The translations under genes and the position numbers were made by a program. Positions 7,388 through 14,230 of a stretch of DNA of 14,933 nt are shown piece by piece. The first letter of the stretch is position 1. Every line of letters starts with the position of its first letter. The DNA is from Intrasporangium_A sp039812505 (GTDB lineage: Bacteria > Actinomycetota > Actinomycetes > Actinomycetales > Dermatophilaceae): contig NZ_JBDIAQ010000085.1 of assembly GCF_039812505.1 (NCBI RefSeq), positions 1-14,933 of the forward strand, read 5' to 3'. The notes beneath the pieces are model-generated. The model worked only from the letters and a program-made list of their open reading frames with translations. It was not told the origin of the DNA and made no database searches.

Positions 7388-7733
7388 GCCCGTCCAGGTG
7401 GGCCCGTTGGCCGCTCGCGCGCACCGCGTCGCTCTCGAGCGCGGCCGACCAGCTCAGGTCTCCGGTGACCAGACGCAGCCAGGTGCCCGCGTCGGTCTCG
7501 ATGACGTTGGGCGGGGTGCCCCGGCGGTGGACCGGCCCGCTGATGCACTGGACCACGCCGTACGGTGGCACCCGCACCTCGACGGTGCGCCCCGGCGCGG
7601 TCTGCCCCAGCTCCTCGAGGGTGTAGCGCACGGCGGTCGCGGTCGTGGCACGATCGGCGGCGTAGCCGGCCCGGCGGCATGCCTGCAACGCCGCGCGGCC
7701 CTGCGCGACGGGGGTGCGGCGACGGGGTGGCAT
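7353..7733 (-). CDS. Sterol-carrier (SCP2-like, SCP_3) family protein
   Basis: Predicted small cytosolic protein with a bacterial SCP2-like lipid-binding fold; 126 residues from ATG 7733. After a basic, Ala-rich helix (about 1-38), the SCP_3-like domain contains RYTLEELGQTAPGRTVEVRV (about 36-55), PPYGVVQCISGP (56-67), the RGTPPNVIETDAGTWLRLVTG stretch (about 70-90) and the ending GLLPLASVTPPD. Such genes are often found close to purF in actinomycetes (from memory of gene neighbourhoods, not checked). Ligand and role are unknown. The ATG is 2 nt after the stop of the upstream oxidoreductase, with GGCGGGG about 8 nt before it. A GTG at 7748 overlapping that gene is possible. The pair is almost certainly one operon. 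Confidence 0.85.
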   Translation of the reverse strand: MPPRRRTPVAQGRAALQACRRAGYAADRATTATAVRYTLEELGQTAPGRTVEVRVPPYGVVQCISGPVHRRGTPPNVIETDAGTWLRLVTGDLSWSAALESDAVRASGQRAHLDGLLPLASVTPPD

Positions 7734-7735
7734 GC

Positions 7736-8623
7736 TCAGCCCCGCCACCGCGGGAGCACCTCGGCGGCGACCGCCTCGGCCACGGCGAGGTCACCCCGGA
7801 ACGGCTCGCTCGCCCTGGGCCACGGCACGACCACGTCGGTGAACCCGAGCCCGTCGGCCCGGCCGACCGCTTCCTCGAACGCCGCGACGCTGGTCAGCGC
7901 GAAGGTCGGCTGGTCGTCGAGGTTGAGCACCCGGCGGAAGGTATGCCGCTCACGACCTCTCGCGGAAAGCGCCTCGTCGAGGCGGCGGCAGGCCTGCGCC
8001 ACGCGCCGCCACCAGTCGTCCGCGCTCGCCACGCCTGGGCCACCCGCGGTGATCCAGCCGTCGCCGACCTCGGCTGCGAGCCGGATGGTGCGGGGCCCGT
8101 TCGCGGCGACCAGGAACGGCACGCGGGAACCGGCCGGCGTGCCGCGGACGGGCCCCGCGCCGGTGCTGACCTCACGGGCCTGATACCACTGCCCATCGGC
8201 CGTGACCTCGGTCTCGCGGCTGAGCCGGTCGAGCAGGCGGGCGAACTCGGCGAACCGGTCGGCCCGCTGTCGCACCGTGAGCTCGTGCCCGAGGATGCCC
8301 GAGTCGAGGTCGCCGCCGGCGCCGAGGCCGAGCAGGAACCGGCCGGCCGAGATGTCGCCGAGCGCGTACACCTCGCGCATGAGCTGGACCGGCTCGTGGT
8401 TGTTGGGCGTCGTGACGAAGGTGCCCAGCCCGATGCGGCTGGTCACGCCGGCCGCTGCCGTGAGCGTGGGTATCGCCGCGTACCAGGGGGAGTCGGGCAG
8501 CCCGCCCCAGGTGATGTGGTCGAAGGTCCACGCGTGGTCGAAGCCCAGGTCCTCGGCGGCCCGCCAGAGGTGCGCGGCCTGGGACCACCGCCGCTCGGGA
8601 AGGATCGTCACGCCGACTCGCAT
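7736..8623 (-). CDS. LLM class flavin/F420-dependent oxidoreductase
   Basis: Luciferase-like monooxygenase (TIM-barrel) family, 295 residues from ATG 8623. The N-terminal strand MRVGVTILPERRW is followed by AEDLGFDHAWTFDHITWGG (about 23-41), SRIGLGTFVTTPNNHEP (66-82), the RFLLGLGAGGD motif (about 97-107) and, late, FLVAANGPRTIRLAAEVGDGW. These are the standard cofactor-barrel motifs. Whether the cofactor is F420 or FMN and what the substrate is cannot be told from sequence; actinomycetes carry many such paralogues. TAGGGT (minus strand, 8631-8636) lies 7 nt before the ATG, suggesting a leaderless transcript. An in-frame ATG at 8642 would sit upstream of that box and has no ribosome site. The gene has a GCGGCATAC word at 7941 (codons for RHT). 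The stop is 2 nt from the sterol-carrier gene. Confidence 0.88.
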   Translation of the reverse strand: MRVGVTILPERRWSQAAHLWRAAEDLGFDHAWTFDHITWGGLPDSPWYAAIPTLTAAAGVTSRIGLGTFVTTPNNHEPVQLMREVYALGDISAGRFLLGLGAGGDLDSGILGHELTVRQRADRFAEFARLLDRLSRETEVTADGQWYQAREVSTGAGPVRGTPAGSRVPFLVAANGPRTIRLAAEVGDGWITAGGPGVASADDWWRRVAQACRRLDEALSARGRERHTFRRVLNLDDQPTFALTSVAAFEEAVGRADGLGFTDVVVPWPRASEPFRGDLAVAEAVAAEVLPRWRG

Positions 8624-8630
8624 GGCTCCG

Positions 8631-8660
8631 ACCCTAGCCATGGCGCCGGCAGGACAGAAT
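8631..8660. promoter_or_regulatory. Divergent promoter pair between oxidoreductase and spermidine-synthase-like gene
   Basis: The 43-nt gap between the two divergent ATGs holds a -10-like box in each direction: TAGGGT on the minus strand (8631-8636), 7 nt before the ATG at 8623, and CAGAAT on the plus strand (8655-8660), 6 nt before the ATG at 8667. This geometry would place both transcription starts on or next to the start codons. The -35 regions would overlap the opposite gene's promoter, so the two genes may compete or be co-regulated. Inference from spacing only. Confidence 0.45.
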
Positions 8661-8666
8661 GCCGAC

Positions 8667-9512
8667 ATGGCGACGGGAGCGGGCAAGGCGGCACCCCCGG
8701 CGCCCGACGACCGGGTCAGCCTGGAACGGGACGAGCTCGGCGGGGTCACGGTCTTCGTCGATGGACAGCCCCAGTCCTACGTCCGGCTCGACGACCCCCT
8801 GCTGCTCGCCTTCGAGTACGTCCAGCACCTGGCCCTCGCGATCGACGCGTGCTGTGCCGAGCCGCCCGCCCGGCTCGCCGTCACGCACGTCGGCGGGGCA
8901 GGGCTCACCCTGCCCCGGTGGGTGCAGGCCACCCGTCCCGGGTCGCCGCAGATCGTCTTCGAGCCGAACGAGGCGCTGACCGCGTTCGTCCGCGAGCGGC
9001 TGCCGCTTCCCCGTGGGCATCGCATCCGGGTCCGCCCGCAGGACGGGCTCACCGGTCTGCGGGCGCTCGGCACCGACTCCGCCGACGTGCTGGTCACCGA
9101 TGCGTATGCCGCCGGGCGCGTCCCGGCGGAACTGGGTTGCGCGGCATACCTCCGCGAGGTCGCGCGGGTCGTGCGGCCGACCGGACTGGCGTTCTGCAAC
9201 CTCGCCGACGAACCCGGGTTCCGCTGGGGGGCAAGGATGGTCGCGTCGATCCGCGAGGTGCTCCCGGAGGTCGCGGTCGTCGCGACGCACGAGGTGCTCA
9301 AGGGCAGGCGGTTCGGCAACGTGGTCGTGGTGGCGAGCGCCCGGCCGCTGCCCCTCGACGAGCTGCGGCGCCGCGTGGCCGGGGCGTCGCCGCCGACGGG
9401 CCTGCGTGCCGGCGACGTGCTCATGCGGATGCTCGCCGGCGCGAAGCCCTTCGGCGAGCGCGGTGAGCCGAGCCCGGTCCCGCCGGCGGCGGGCGGCTGG
9501 CGAGTCGTGTGA
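8667..9512 (+). CDS. Spermidine-synthase-like SAM-fold protein
   Basis: The only plus-strand gene: 281 residues with a spermidine synthase/methyltransferase Rossmann fold. After an N-terminal beta region (FVDGQPQSYVRLDDP, about 30-44) comes the nucleotide-binding loop VTHVGGAGLTLPR (72-84), then FEPN with E99 where the ribose-binding acid normally lies, a QDG (125-127), and DVLVTDAYAAG with D145 where aminopropyltransferases have the catalytic aspartate region. The GGxG loop is GGAG rather than the more usual GGGxG, and no speD gene is nearby. Genuine polyamine synthesis is therefore uncertain and a methyltransferase or non-catalytic role is possible. The start follows GGCAGGACAG by 9 nt. Two GCGGCATAC words form an inverted pair inside it (9104, 9141). 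Confidence 0.8.
   Translation: MATGAGKAAPPAPDDRVSLERDELGGVTVFVDGQPQSYVRLDDPLLLAFEYVQHLALAIDACCAEPPARLAVTHVGGAGLTLPRWVQATRPGSPQIVFEPNEALTAFVRERLPLPRGHRIRVRPQDGLTGLRALGTDSADVLVTDAYAAGRVPAELGCAAYLREVARVVRPTGLAFCNLADEPGFRWGARMVASIREVLPEVAVVATHEVLKGRRFGNVVVVASARPLPLDELRRRVAGASPPTGLRAGDVLMRMLAGAKPFGERGEPSPVPPAAGGWRVV
9104..9149. repeat. Inverted pair of GCGGCATAC words inside the spermidine-synthase-like gene
   Basis: GTATGCCGC (9104-9112) and GCGGCATAC (9141-9149) are perfect 9-bp inverted repeats separated by 28 nt. They encode AYAA and AAYL, so the coding frame is kept. The pair could fold in DNA or mRNA. It is the closest spacing of the word in the window. Confidence 0.8.
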
Positions 9513-9514
9513 GC

Positions 9515-9539
9515 CGGACCGACCGGGTCACTCGGTCCG
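9515..9539. terminator. Hairpin between convergent genes, possible bidirectional terminator
   Basis: CGGACCG (9515-9521) and CGGTCCG (9533-9539) form a perfect 7-bp stem with an 11-nt loop. It lies 2 nt after the stop of the plus-strand gene and spans the stop of the convergent toxin gene (9528-9530). There is no T-tract, so function is inferred from position. Confidence 0.4.
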
Positions 9540-9943
9540 CTGCTGGACCTCGTGGATCGTGAGTCCGTCGATGCCGGCAAAGTCCCTGAGGTTGCGGGTG
9601 TAGAGGTCCAGTCCGTTGGCGACGGCGATGGACGCGATGAGGGCGTCGTAGGCACGCGCGGCGGGTTTGCGACCCGACCGGCGCAGGCCTGCTGCCAAGC
9701 GCCCGAATGCTCGCGCGGCGGCGGCGTCGAACGGCAAGGGATCGAAGTCTGCCTCGGCCTGCTGCAGATGCGCCTGACGCGCAGCCCGTTCGGACCTGGT
9801 GTGCGCGACATGCGGCCCGCCGAGAGCTCGGCCAGGGTCACGGCGGTGATCTGGGGTTGGGCAGGCAGGGTCTGTGGGTCGATGAGGGCCAGGTCGATCA
9901 ACACCGAGGTGTCGAGCACTCCGTGCTCTGTCGGGTGGCTCAC
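9528..9943 (-). pseudogene. PIN-domain (VapC-like) toxin gene with a 1-nt deletion
   Basis: Toxin partner of the Phd-type antitoxin gene that it overlaps by 4 nt (GTGA, start GTG 9943). The first 43 codons read MSHPTEHGVLDTSVLIDLAL and later TLAELSAG, the PIN opening with acidic residues D11 and E39. The frame is then lost. The next frame resumes at PHVAHTRSERAARQ and runs to a TGA at 9528, with the remaining PIN hallmarks ARAYDALIAS and TRNLRDFAGID. Restoring one C in the GGGCC(C)G run at about 9814-9818 gives a complete 138-residue PIN protein (span 416 nt, one short of a multiple of three). All four acidic positions survive, so the break is recent, or an error in the read. PIN toxins of this type cut RNA (tRNA or rRNA). 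As written the gene would make no active toxin. Confidence 0.85.
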
Positions 9944-10176
9944 AGGCTCGGGTCGAGCAACGCGTCGAGGTCTGCCCGTAGCCGACCGACATCGAGCACG
10001 GGCAGGTGCGCTCGCCGCGCAACCAGCTGCTCCACAGCGACGGGCCGACGGGGCAGCGGCGTTACCGCAGCGACCGGCTCACCATCCTTGGTCACCGTGA
10101 GGGTCTCACCCTGCGCTACGCGTGCGAGGACTGCTGCGCTGTGGTTGCGCAGGTCGCGAACACTGACCACGCTCAT
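9940..10176 (-). CDS. Phd/YefM-type antitoxin
   Basis: 78 residues from ATG 10176. The N-terminal half MSVVSVRDLRNHSAAVLARV, then GETLTVTKDGEPVAAVTPLPR, is the classical Phd/YefM DNA-binding fold. The C-terminal tail (RRAHLPVLDVGRLRADLDAL) is the expected toxin-neutralising region. It is transcribed ahead of the PIN toxin gene with a GTGA overlap, the usual type II order. Phd-fold antitoxins repress their own operon, and an inverted repeat sits over the promoter (10185-10204). With the toxin frameshifted, this may be an orphan antitoxin still able to regulate or to neutralise a related toxin elsewhere. Another in-frame ATG further upstream would fall within the operator region and is rejected. 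Confidence 0.9.
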   Translation of the reverse strand: MSVVSVRDLRNHSAAVLARVAQGETLTVTKDGEPVAAVTPLPRRPVAVEQLVARRAHLPVLDVGRLRADLDALLDPSL

Positions 10177-10183
10177 GGTGGCA

Positions 10184-10212
10184 AATGTATCGCCCGTGAT
10201 ACATGAGGTCAT
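10184..10212 (-). promoter_or_regulatory. Promoter and inverted-repeat operator of the Phd/PIN module
   Basis: ATGTATC (10185-10191) and GATACAT (10198-10204) are perfect 7-bp inverted repeats with a 6-nt spacer. On the minus strand a -35-like ATGACC (10207-10212), a 17-nt spacer and TACATT (10184-10189) form a promoter, and the -10 overlaps one half-site. TACATT is 7 nt before the ATG at 10176, so the mRNA would be leaderless. A bound antitoxin would block RNA polymerase. The 74-nt gap also follows the purL stop at 10251. Confidence 0.65.
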
Positions 10213-10250
10213 TGATGTCAGGCTGCCGACCGACTCCCGGACCGTCCCGC

Positions 10251-13200
10251 TCAGCCGACCCAGACCCGTGCGTTGCGGAACATCCGCAGCCACGGGCTGT
10301 CCTGCTCGACCGGGGTACAGGTCCACGACAGCTGAATGTTGCGGACGACCCGCTCCGGGTGCGGCATCATCGCGGTGAACCGGCCATCGGGGGTGGTGAC
10401 CGCGGTGAGCCCGTCGGGCGAGCCGTTGGGGTTGTGCGGGTGGGTCTGCGCCGGTGCCCCGTGGTGGTCGACGAAACGCACCGCCCGGGCCACGGTGGCG
10501 GCGTCGCCCTGCGCGGAGAAGTCGGCGTAGCCCTCGCCGTGCGCGACCGCGATCGGGATCAGGCTGCCGGCCATGCCGGAGAAGAGGACCGACGGCGAGT
10601 CGAGTACCTCGACCTGCGTGAGGCGGGCCTCGTACTGCTCGGACCGGTTGCGGGTGAAGCGCGGCCAGGCCTGCGCTCCCGGGATGATGCCGGCGAGCGC
10701 GCCGAACATCTGTGCTCCGTTGCAGATACCCAGCCCGAAGGTGTCGCCGCGCTGGAAGAAGCGCTCGAACTGCCCGGTGAGGCGCTCGTTGAACAGGATC
10801 GAGCGGGCCCAGCCCTCACCGGCTCCGAGCGTGTCGCCGTAGGAGAACCCCCCGCAGGCCACGATCCCGACGACGTCGGCCAGGTCGAAGCGTCCGGTCT
10901 GCAGGTCGGTCATGTGCACGTCGTAGGTGTCGAAGCCGGCCCGGTCGAACGCGAAGGCCGTCTCGACGTGGCTGTTGACGCCCTGTTCGCGCAGCACCGC
11001 GACCTTGGGTCGGGCGCCCCGGCCGACGTATGGCGCGGACACGTCCTCGGTCGGGTCGAAGGTCAGCGCGAGCGTGAGGCCCGGGTCGTCGTCGGCGCCG
11101 AAGGCCTCGTGCTCCTCGTCGGCGCACGCCGGGTGGTCACGCAGCGCGGAGATCCGCCACGACACCTCGTCCCAGGCCTGGGCGAGGTCGCGCACGGACT
11201 CGTCGAGAGCCGGGTGCCCGGCGACGCCGACCCGGACCCGCCGGGTCACGCGGGTGCGGCCGACCACGGACGTGAGAGCACCCAGACCGTGCCCCGTCAG
11301 CACCTCGCGGACCGTGGCCACCTCGTCGTTGTCCACCCCGAGCACGACACCGAGCTCCTCGGTGAACAACGCTGCGACCGTGGGGACGTCGAGGTCGATG
11401 CCGGTCGCCCCGGCGAAGGCCATCTCGCACGCCGCGGCCCACAGGCCACCATCGGAGCGGTCGTGGTAGGCCGGGGTGATCCCGCGGCGGCGCAGCTCGG
11501 CGAGCGCGCCGGCCAGCGCGACGAGGCGGGCGGGGTCGTCGAGGTCGGGCACCTCGCTGCCGAACGCGCCGGAGACCTGGGCGAGCATCGAGCCGCCGAG
11601 CCGGTCGCGGCCGGCGCCAAGGTCGACCAGCACGAGCGTGGTCCCGCCGCGCAGCTGCGGCGTCCACGTGCCGCGCACGTCCGGGAGCGACGCGAAGGCG
11701 GTGACGACGAGCGACACCGGCGAGGTGACCTGCCGGGGCTCGCCGGTGGCCGGGTCGGTCCAGCGGGTGCGCATCGACAGCGAGTCCTTGCCGACCGGGA
11801 TCCCGATGCCGAGCGCCGGGCACAGCTCCATCGCGACGGCGCGCACGGTGTCGTAGAGCGCGGCGTCCTCGCCCAGCTCCCCGCACGCCGCCATCCAGTT
11901 GGCCGACAGCTTGACCTGGGACAGCGAGTCGACCGGTGCCGCAAGGAGGTTCGTCAGGGCCTCCCCGACCGCCATCCGCCCCGAGGCGGGCGCATCGAGG
12001 CAGGCGAGCGGCATACGCTCACCGCTGCTCATGGCCTGGCCCGCGAGGCCGACGTAGTCGGACAGCGTCACCGCGACGTCCGCGACGGGCACCTGCCACG
12101 GCCCGACGAGCTGGTCGCGGTGGGTGAGCCCGCCGACCGTGCGGTCCCCGATCGTGACGAGGAAGCGCTTCGACGCGACGGTCGGGTGCCGCAACACGTC
12201 GTATGCCGCCGAGCGGAGCTCCAGCGCACCGACGTCGAGCTCGTCCCCCACCCGGGCCACCCGCGTGACGTCACGGGTCATCCGGGGCGGCTTGCCGAGC
12301 AGCACCTCCATCGGCAGGTCGACGGGGCGGTCGTCGTCGGGGTGGTCCCCGGGACCAGGCGCCACGACGAGCTGCGCGTCGTCGCGCGCGACGCCGACGA
12401 CGGCATACGGGCAGCGCTCACGGTCGGCGAGCGCCGCGAAGCGGGCCAGCGACTCGGGCGCGATCGCAAGGACGTAGCGCTCCTGGCTCTCGTTGGACCA
12501 GATCTCCTTGGGCGAGAGCCCGGACTCCTCCAGCGGGACCTGCGACAGGTCGAAGCAGGCGCCGAGGCCCGCGCCGTCGACGAGCTCGGGGAAGGCGTTG
12601 GACAGCCCACCCGCGCCGACGTCGTGGATCGCGAGGATCGGGTTGTCGGCGCCGAGGCTCCAGCAGTGGTTGATGACCTCCTGTGCGCGTCGCTGGATCT
12701 CGGGGTTGCCGCGCTGGACCGAGTCGAAGTCGAGCTCGGCGGCGTTGGCCCCCGAGGCCATCGAGGACGCGGCGCCGCCGCCCATCCCGATGCGCATGCC
12801 GGGCCCGCCGAGCTGGATCAGGAGCGTGCCGGCGCGGAAGACCACCTTGTCGGTCTGGTCGGCGCTGATCGAGCCGAGACCGCCGGCGCTCATGATCGGC
12901 TTGTGGTAGCCGCGGCGCACGCCGTCCACGGTCTGCTCGTAGACCCGGAAGAAGCCGCCGAGGCCCGGCCGGCCGAACTCGTTGTTGAACGCTGCCGCGC
13001 CGATCGGGCCGTCCGTCATGATCTCGAGAGGGGTGGCGATGTGGTCGGGCCTGCCGTAGCGGTCGCGCTCCCATGGCTCGTCGGTGCCGGGCAGGTGCAG
13101 GTTGGACACGACGAAGCCGGTCAGGCCCGCCTTGGGCTGGCTGCCGCGACCGGTGGCGCCCTCGTCGCGGATCTCGCCGCCGGCCCCGGTGGCCGCCCCC

Positions 13201-14153
13201 GGGAACGGGCTGATCGCGGTGGGGTGGTTGTGGGTCTCGACCTTCATGAGGACGTGCACGTCGTCCTGACAGGCGGCGTAGCGGCTCGGACCGTCACCCT
13301 CGCCCTCGGGCAGCCATCTCGTGGCCCGGCCGCCGGTCATGACCGAGGCGTTGTCCCGGTAGGCGACGATGGTGCCCGCGCCGGCGACCTGCTCGGTGTG
13401 CCGGATCATGCCGAACAGCGAGCGCGACTGGGCCTGCCCGTCGACCACGAAGCGGGCGTTGAAGATCTTGTGCCGGCAGTGCTCTGAGTTGGCCTGGGCG
13501 AACATCGTCAGCTCGACGTCGCTCGGGTTGCGGCCCAGGCCGGTGAAGGCCTCGACGAGGTAGTCGACCTCGTCGTCGGCCAGGGCCAGGCCCCAGGCCT
13601 TGTCGGCCTCCTCGATGGCCTGGCGGCCCCGGGTGAGCACGTCGATCCGCTGCATCGGCTCGGCGTGCTGCTCGGTGAACAGGGCTGCTGCGGCCGCCAC
13701 GGACGGCAGCACCGCGTGGGTCATCCGGTCGCTGAGCACGACTGCAGCGGCTGCCCGCTCGGTGTCGGTCAGGGGCACAGCCGAGGCGAGGTGGTACTCG
13801 GTCAGGCGTTCGATGCGTTGCAGCTCGACGCCGCAGGTGTGCGCGATGTCGGTCGCCTTGGAGGCCCACGGCGAGATGGTGCCGAGCCGGGGTGCCACCA
13901 CGATCGTGGTGTGGTGGGCCCCCTCCGGGCGCTGGGCCGGGGGCGGGCCGTAGGTGAGCAGCCGCGTCACGGTCTGCGTCGTCGCGGGGTCGAGCGGGCG
14001 GTGGCTGGCGACCAGGTGCACGTGGCACGCGGCCACCCCGGTGATGACCGGGACCGCGTGCTGCAGCCGGGCAAGCAGGCCCGCGGCGCGGAAGTCGGAG
14101 AGGGCGTTGCCGCCCGGGACGGTGGTCAGCACGAGGTCGTGCGACGGAGCCAT
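10251..14153 (-). CDS. purL: Phosphoribosylformylglycinamidine synthase, long single-chain form (PurL)
   Basis: Step 4 of de novo purine synthesis: FGAR, glutamine and ATP give FGAM; cytosolic. At 1300 residues this is the long form (as in Enterobacteria and eukaryotes), with an N-terminal PurS-like region (about 1-150), the linker with ANSEHCRHKIFNARF, the synthase domains with KVETHNHP (304-311) and GAATGAGGEIRDEGATGRG just after it, and a fused C-terminal glutaminase. The glutaminase triad is visible: C1144 in FGLGICNGAQ, H1265 and E1267 in MMPHPERVV. No separate PurQ or PurS is needed. Start ATG 14153 (MAPSHDLVLTTVPGG) matches the conserved beginning; no good ribosome site or -10 precedes it. 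It contains three GCGGCATAC-type words (12008, 12201, 12400). No frameshift is seen over 3.9 kb. It is flanked by toxin-antitoxin modules 77 nt upstream and 74 nt downstream. Confidence 0.97.
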   Translation of the reverse strand: MAPSHDLVLTTVPGGNALSDFRAAGLLARLQHAVPVITGVAACHVHLVASHRPLDPATTQTVTRLLTYGPPPAQRPEGAHHTTIVVAPRLGTISPWASKATDIAHTCGVELQRIERLTEYHLASAVPLTDTERAAAAVVLSDRMTHAVLPSVAAAAALFTEQHAEPMQRIDVLTRGRQAIEEADKAWGLALADDEVDYLVEAFTGLGRNPSDVELTMFAQANSEHCRHKIFNARFVVDGQAQSRSLFGMIRHTEQVAGAGTIVAYRDNASVMTGGRATRWLPEGEGDGPSRYAACQDDVHVLMKVETHNHPTAISPFPGAATGAGGEIRDEGATGRGSQPKAGLTGFVVSNLHLPGTDEPWERDRYGRPDHIATPLEIMTDGPIGAAAFNNEFGRPGLGGFFRVYEQTVDGVRRGYHKPIMSAGGLGSISADQTDKVVFRAGTLLIQLGGPGMRIGMGGGAASSMASGANAAELDFDSVQRGNPEIQRRAQEVINHCWSLGADNPILAIHDVGAGGLSNAFPELVDGAGLGACFDLSQVPLEESGLSPKEIWSNESQERYVLAIAPESLARFAALADRERCPYAVVGVARDDAQLVVAPGPGDHPDDDRPVDLPMEVLLGKPPRMTRDVTRVARVGDELDVGALELRSAAYDVLRHPTVASKRFLVTIGDRTVGGLTHRDQLVGPWQVPVADVAVTLSDYVGLAGQAMSSGERMPLACLDAPASGRMAVGEALTNLLAAPVDSLSQVKLSANWMAACGELGEDAALYDTVRAVAMELCPALGIGIPVGKDSLSMRTRWTDPATGEPRQVTSPVSLVVTAFASLPDVRGTWTPQLRGGTTLVLVDLGAGRDRLGGSMLAQVSGAFGSEVPDLDDPARLVALAGALAELRRRGITPAYHDRSDGGLWAAACEMAFAGATGIDLDVPTVAALFTEELGVVLGVDNDEVATVREVLTGHGLGALTSVVGRTRVTRRVRVGVAGHPALDESVRDLAQAWDEVSWRISALRDHPACADEEHEAFGADDDPGLTLALTFDPTEDVSAPYVGRGARPKVAVLREQGVNSHVETAFAFDRAGFDTYDVHMTDLQTGRFDLADVVGIVACGGFSYGDTLGAGEGWARSILFNERLTGQFERFFQRGDTFGLGICNGAQMFGALAGIIPGAQAWPRFTRNRSEQYEARLTQVEVLDSPSVLFSGMAGSLIPIAVAHGEGYADFSAQGDAATVARAVRFVDHHGAPAQTHPHNPNGSPDGLTAVTTPDGRFTAMMPHPERVVRNIQLSWTCTPVEQDSPWLRMFRNARVWVG

Positions 14154-14200
14154 GGGTGTGCGGTCTCTCGTGATGGATGGGTGCGTGACGGATGGGGTGC

Positions 14201-14217
14201 GTGCGGCGGTGCCGCAC
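14201..14217. promoter_or_regulatory. Perfect 7-bp hairpin upstream of purL
   Basis: GTGCGGC (14201-14207), GGT, GCCGCAC (14211-14217) form a compact perfect stem-loop between the Doc stop and the purL start. Next to it lies an imperfect direct repeat of GATGGGTGCGT (14185 region and 14191 onward). It could be a Rho-independent-like terminator lacking a T-tract, or a leader structure of purL. No known purine riboswitch was recognised. Confidence 0.35.
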
Positions 14218-14230
14218 CCGAGGCTACCGG

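Larger units (their letters stand above)
945..12408. repeat. Dispersed 9-bp word GCGGCATAC (11 sites)
   Basis: Start positions and orientation (plus means GCGGCATAC reads on the + strand): 945 plus, 3086 minus, 3261 plus, 4875 minus, 5266 plus, 7941 minus, 9104 minus, 9141 plus, 12008 plus, 12201 minus, and 12400 plus (first base A instead of G). Every GGCATAC in the window is preceded by C. Flanking bases are not conserved. Coding contexts: Tyr-Ala (945, 3261, 5266, 9104, 12400), Ala-Tyr (3086, 9141, 12201), Arg-His-Thr (7941), Arg-Met-Pro (12008); non-coding (4875). All three codon phases are used, so it is not a protein motif. The coordinates mark first and last copies only. Confidence 0.85.

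Noticed and set aside
4824..8183. 1119-codon plus-strand open frame
   Set aside because: It runs antisense through five well-supported minus-strand genes and their intergenic gaps; no recognisable domain and low-complexity composition.
8777..9943. 388-residue minus-strand frame continuing from the PIN toxin start
   Set aside because: Only its first 43 residues are PIN-like; the rest is the antisense of the spermidine-synthase-like gene after the frameshift.
10203..13487. 1094-codon plus-strand open frame
   Set aside because: It is the antisense shadow of purL, which has all family motifs over its full length.
14154..14230. Purine riboswitch or PurR-type box before purL
   Set aside because: Only a short GC-rich hairpin and a direct repeat are present; no conserved aptamer features could be recognised.
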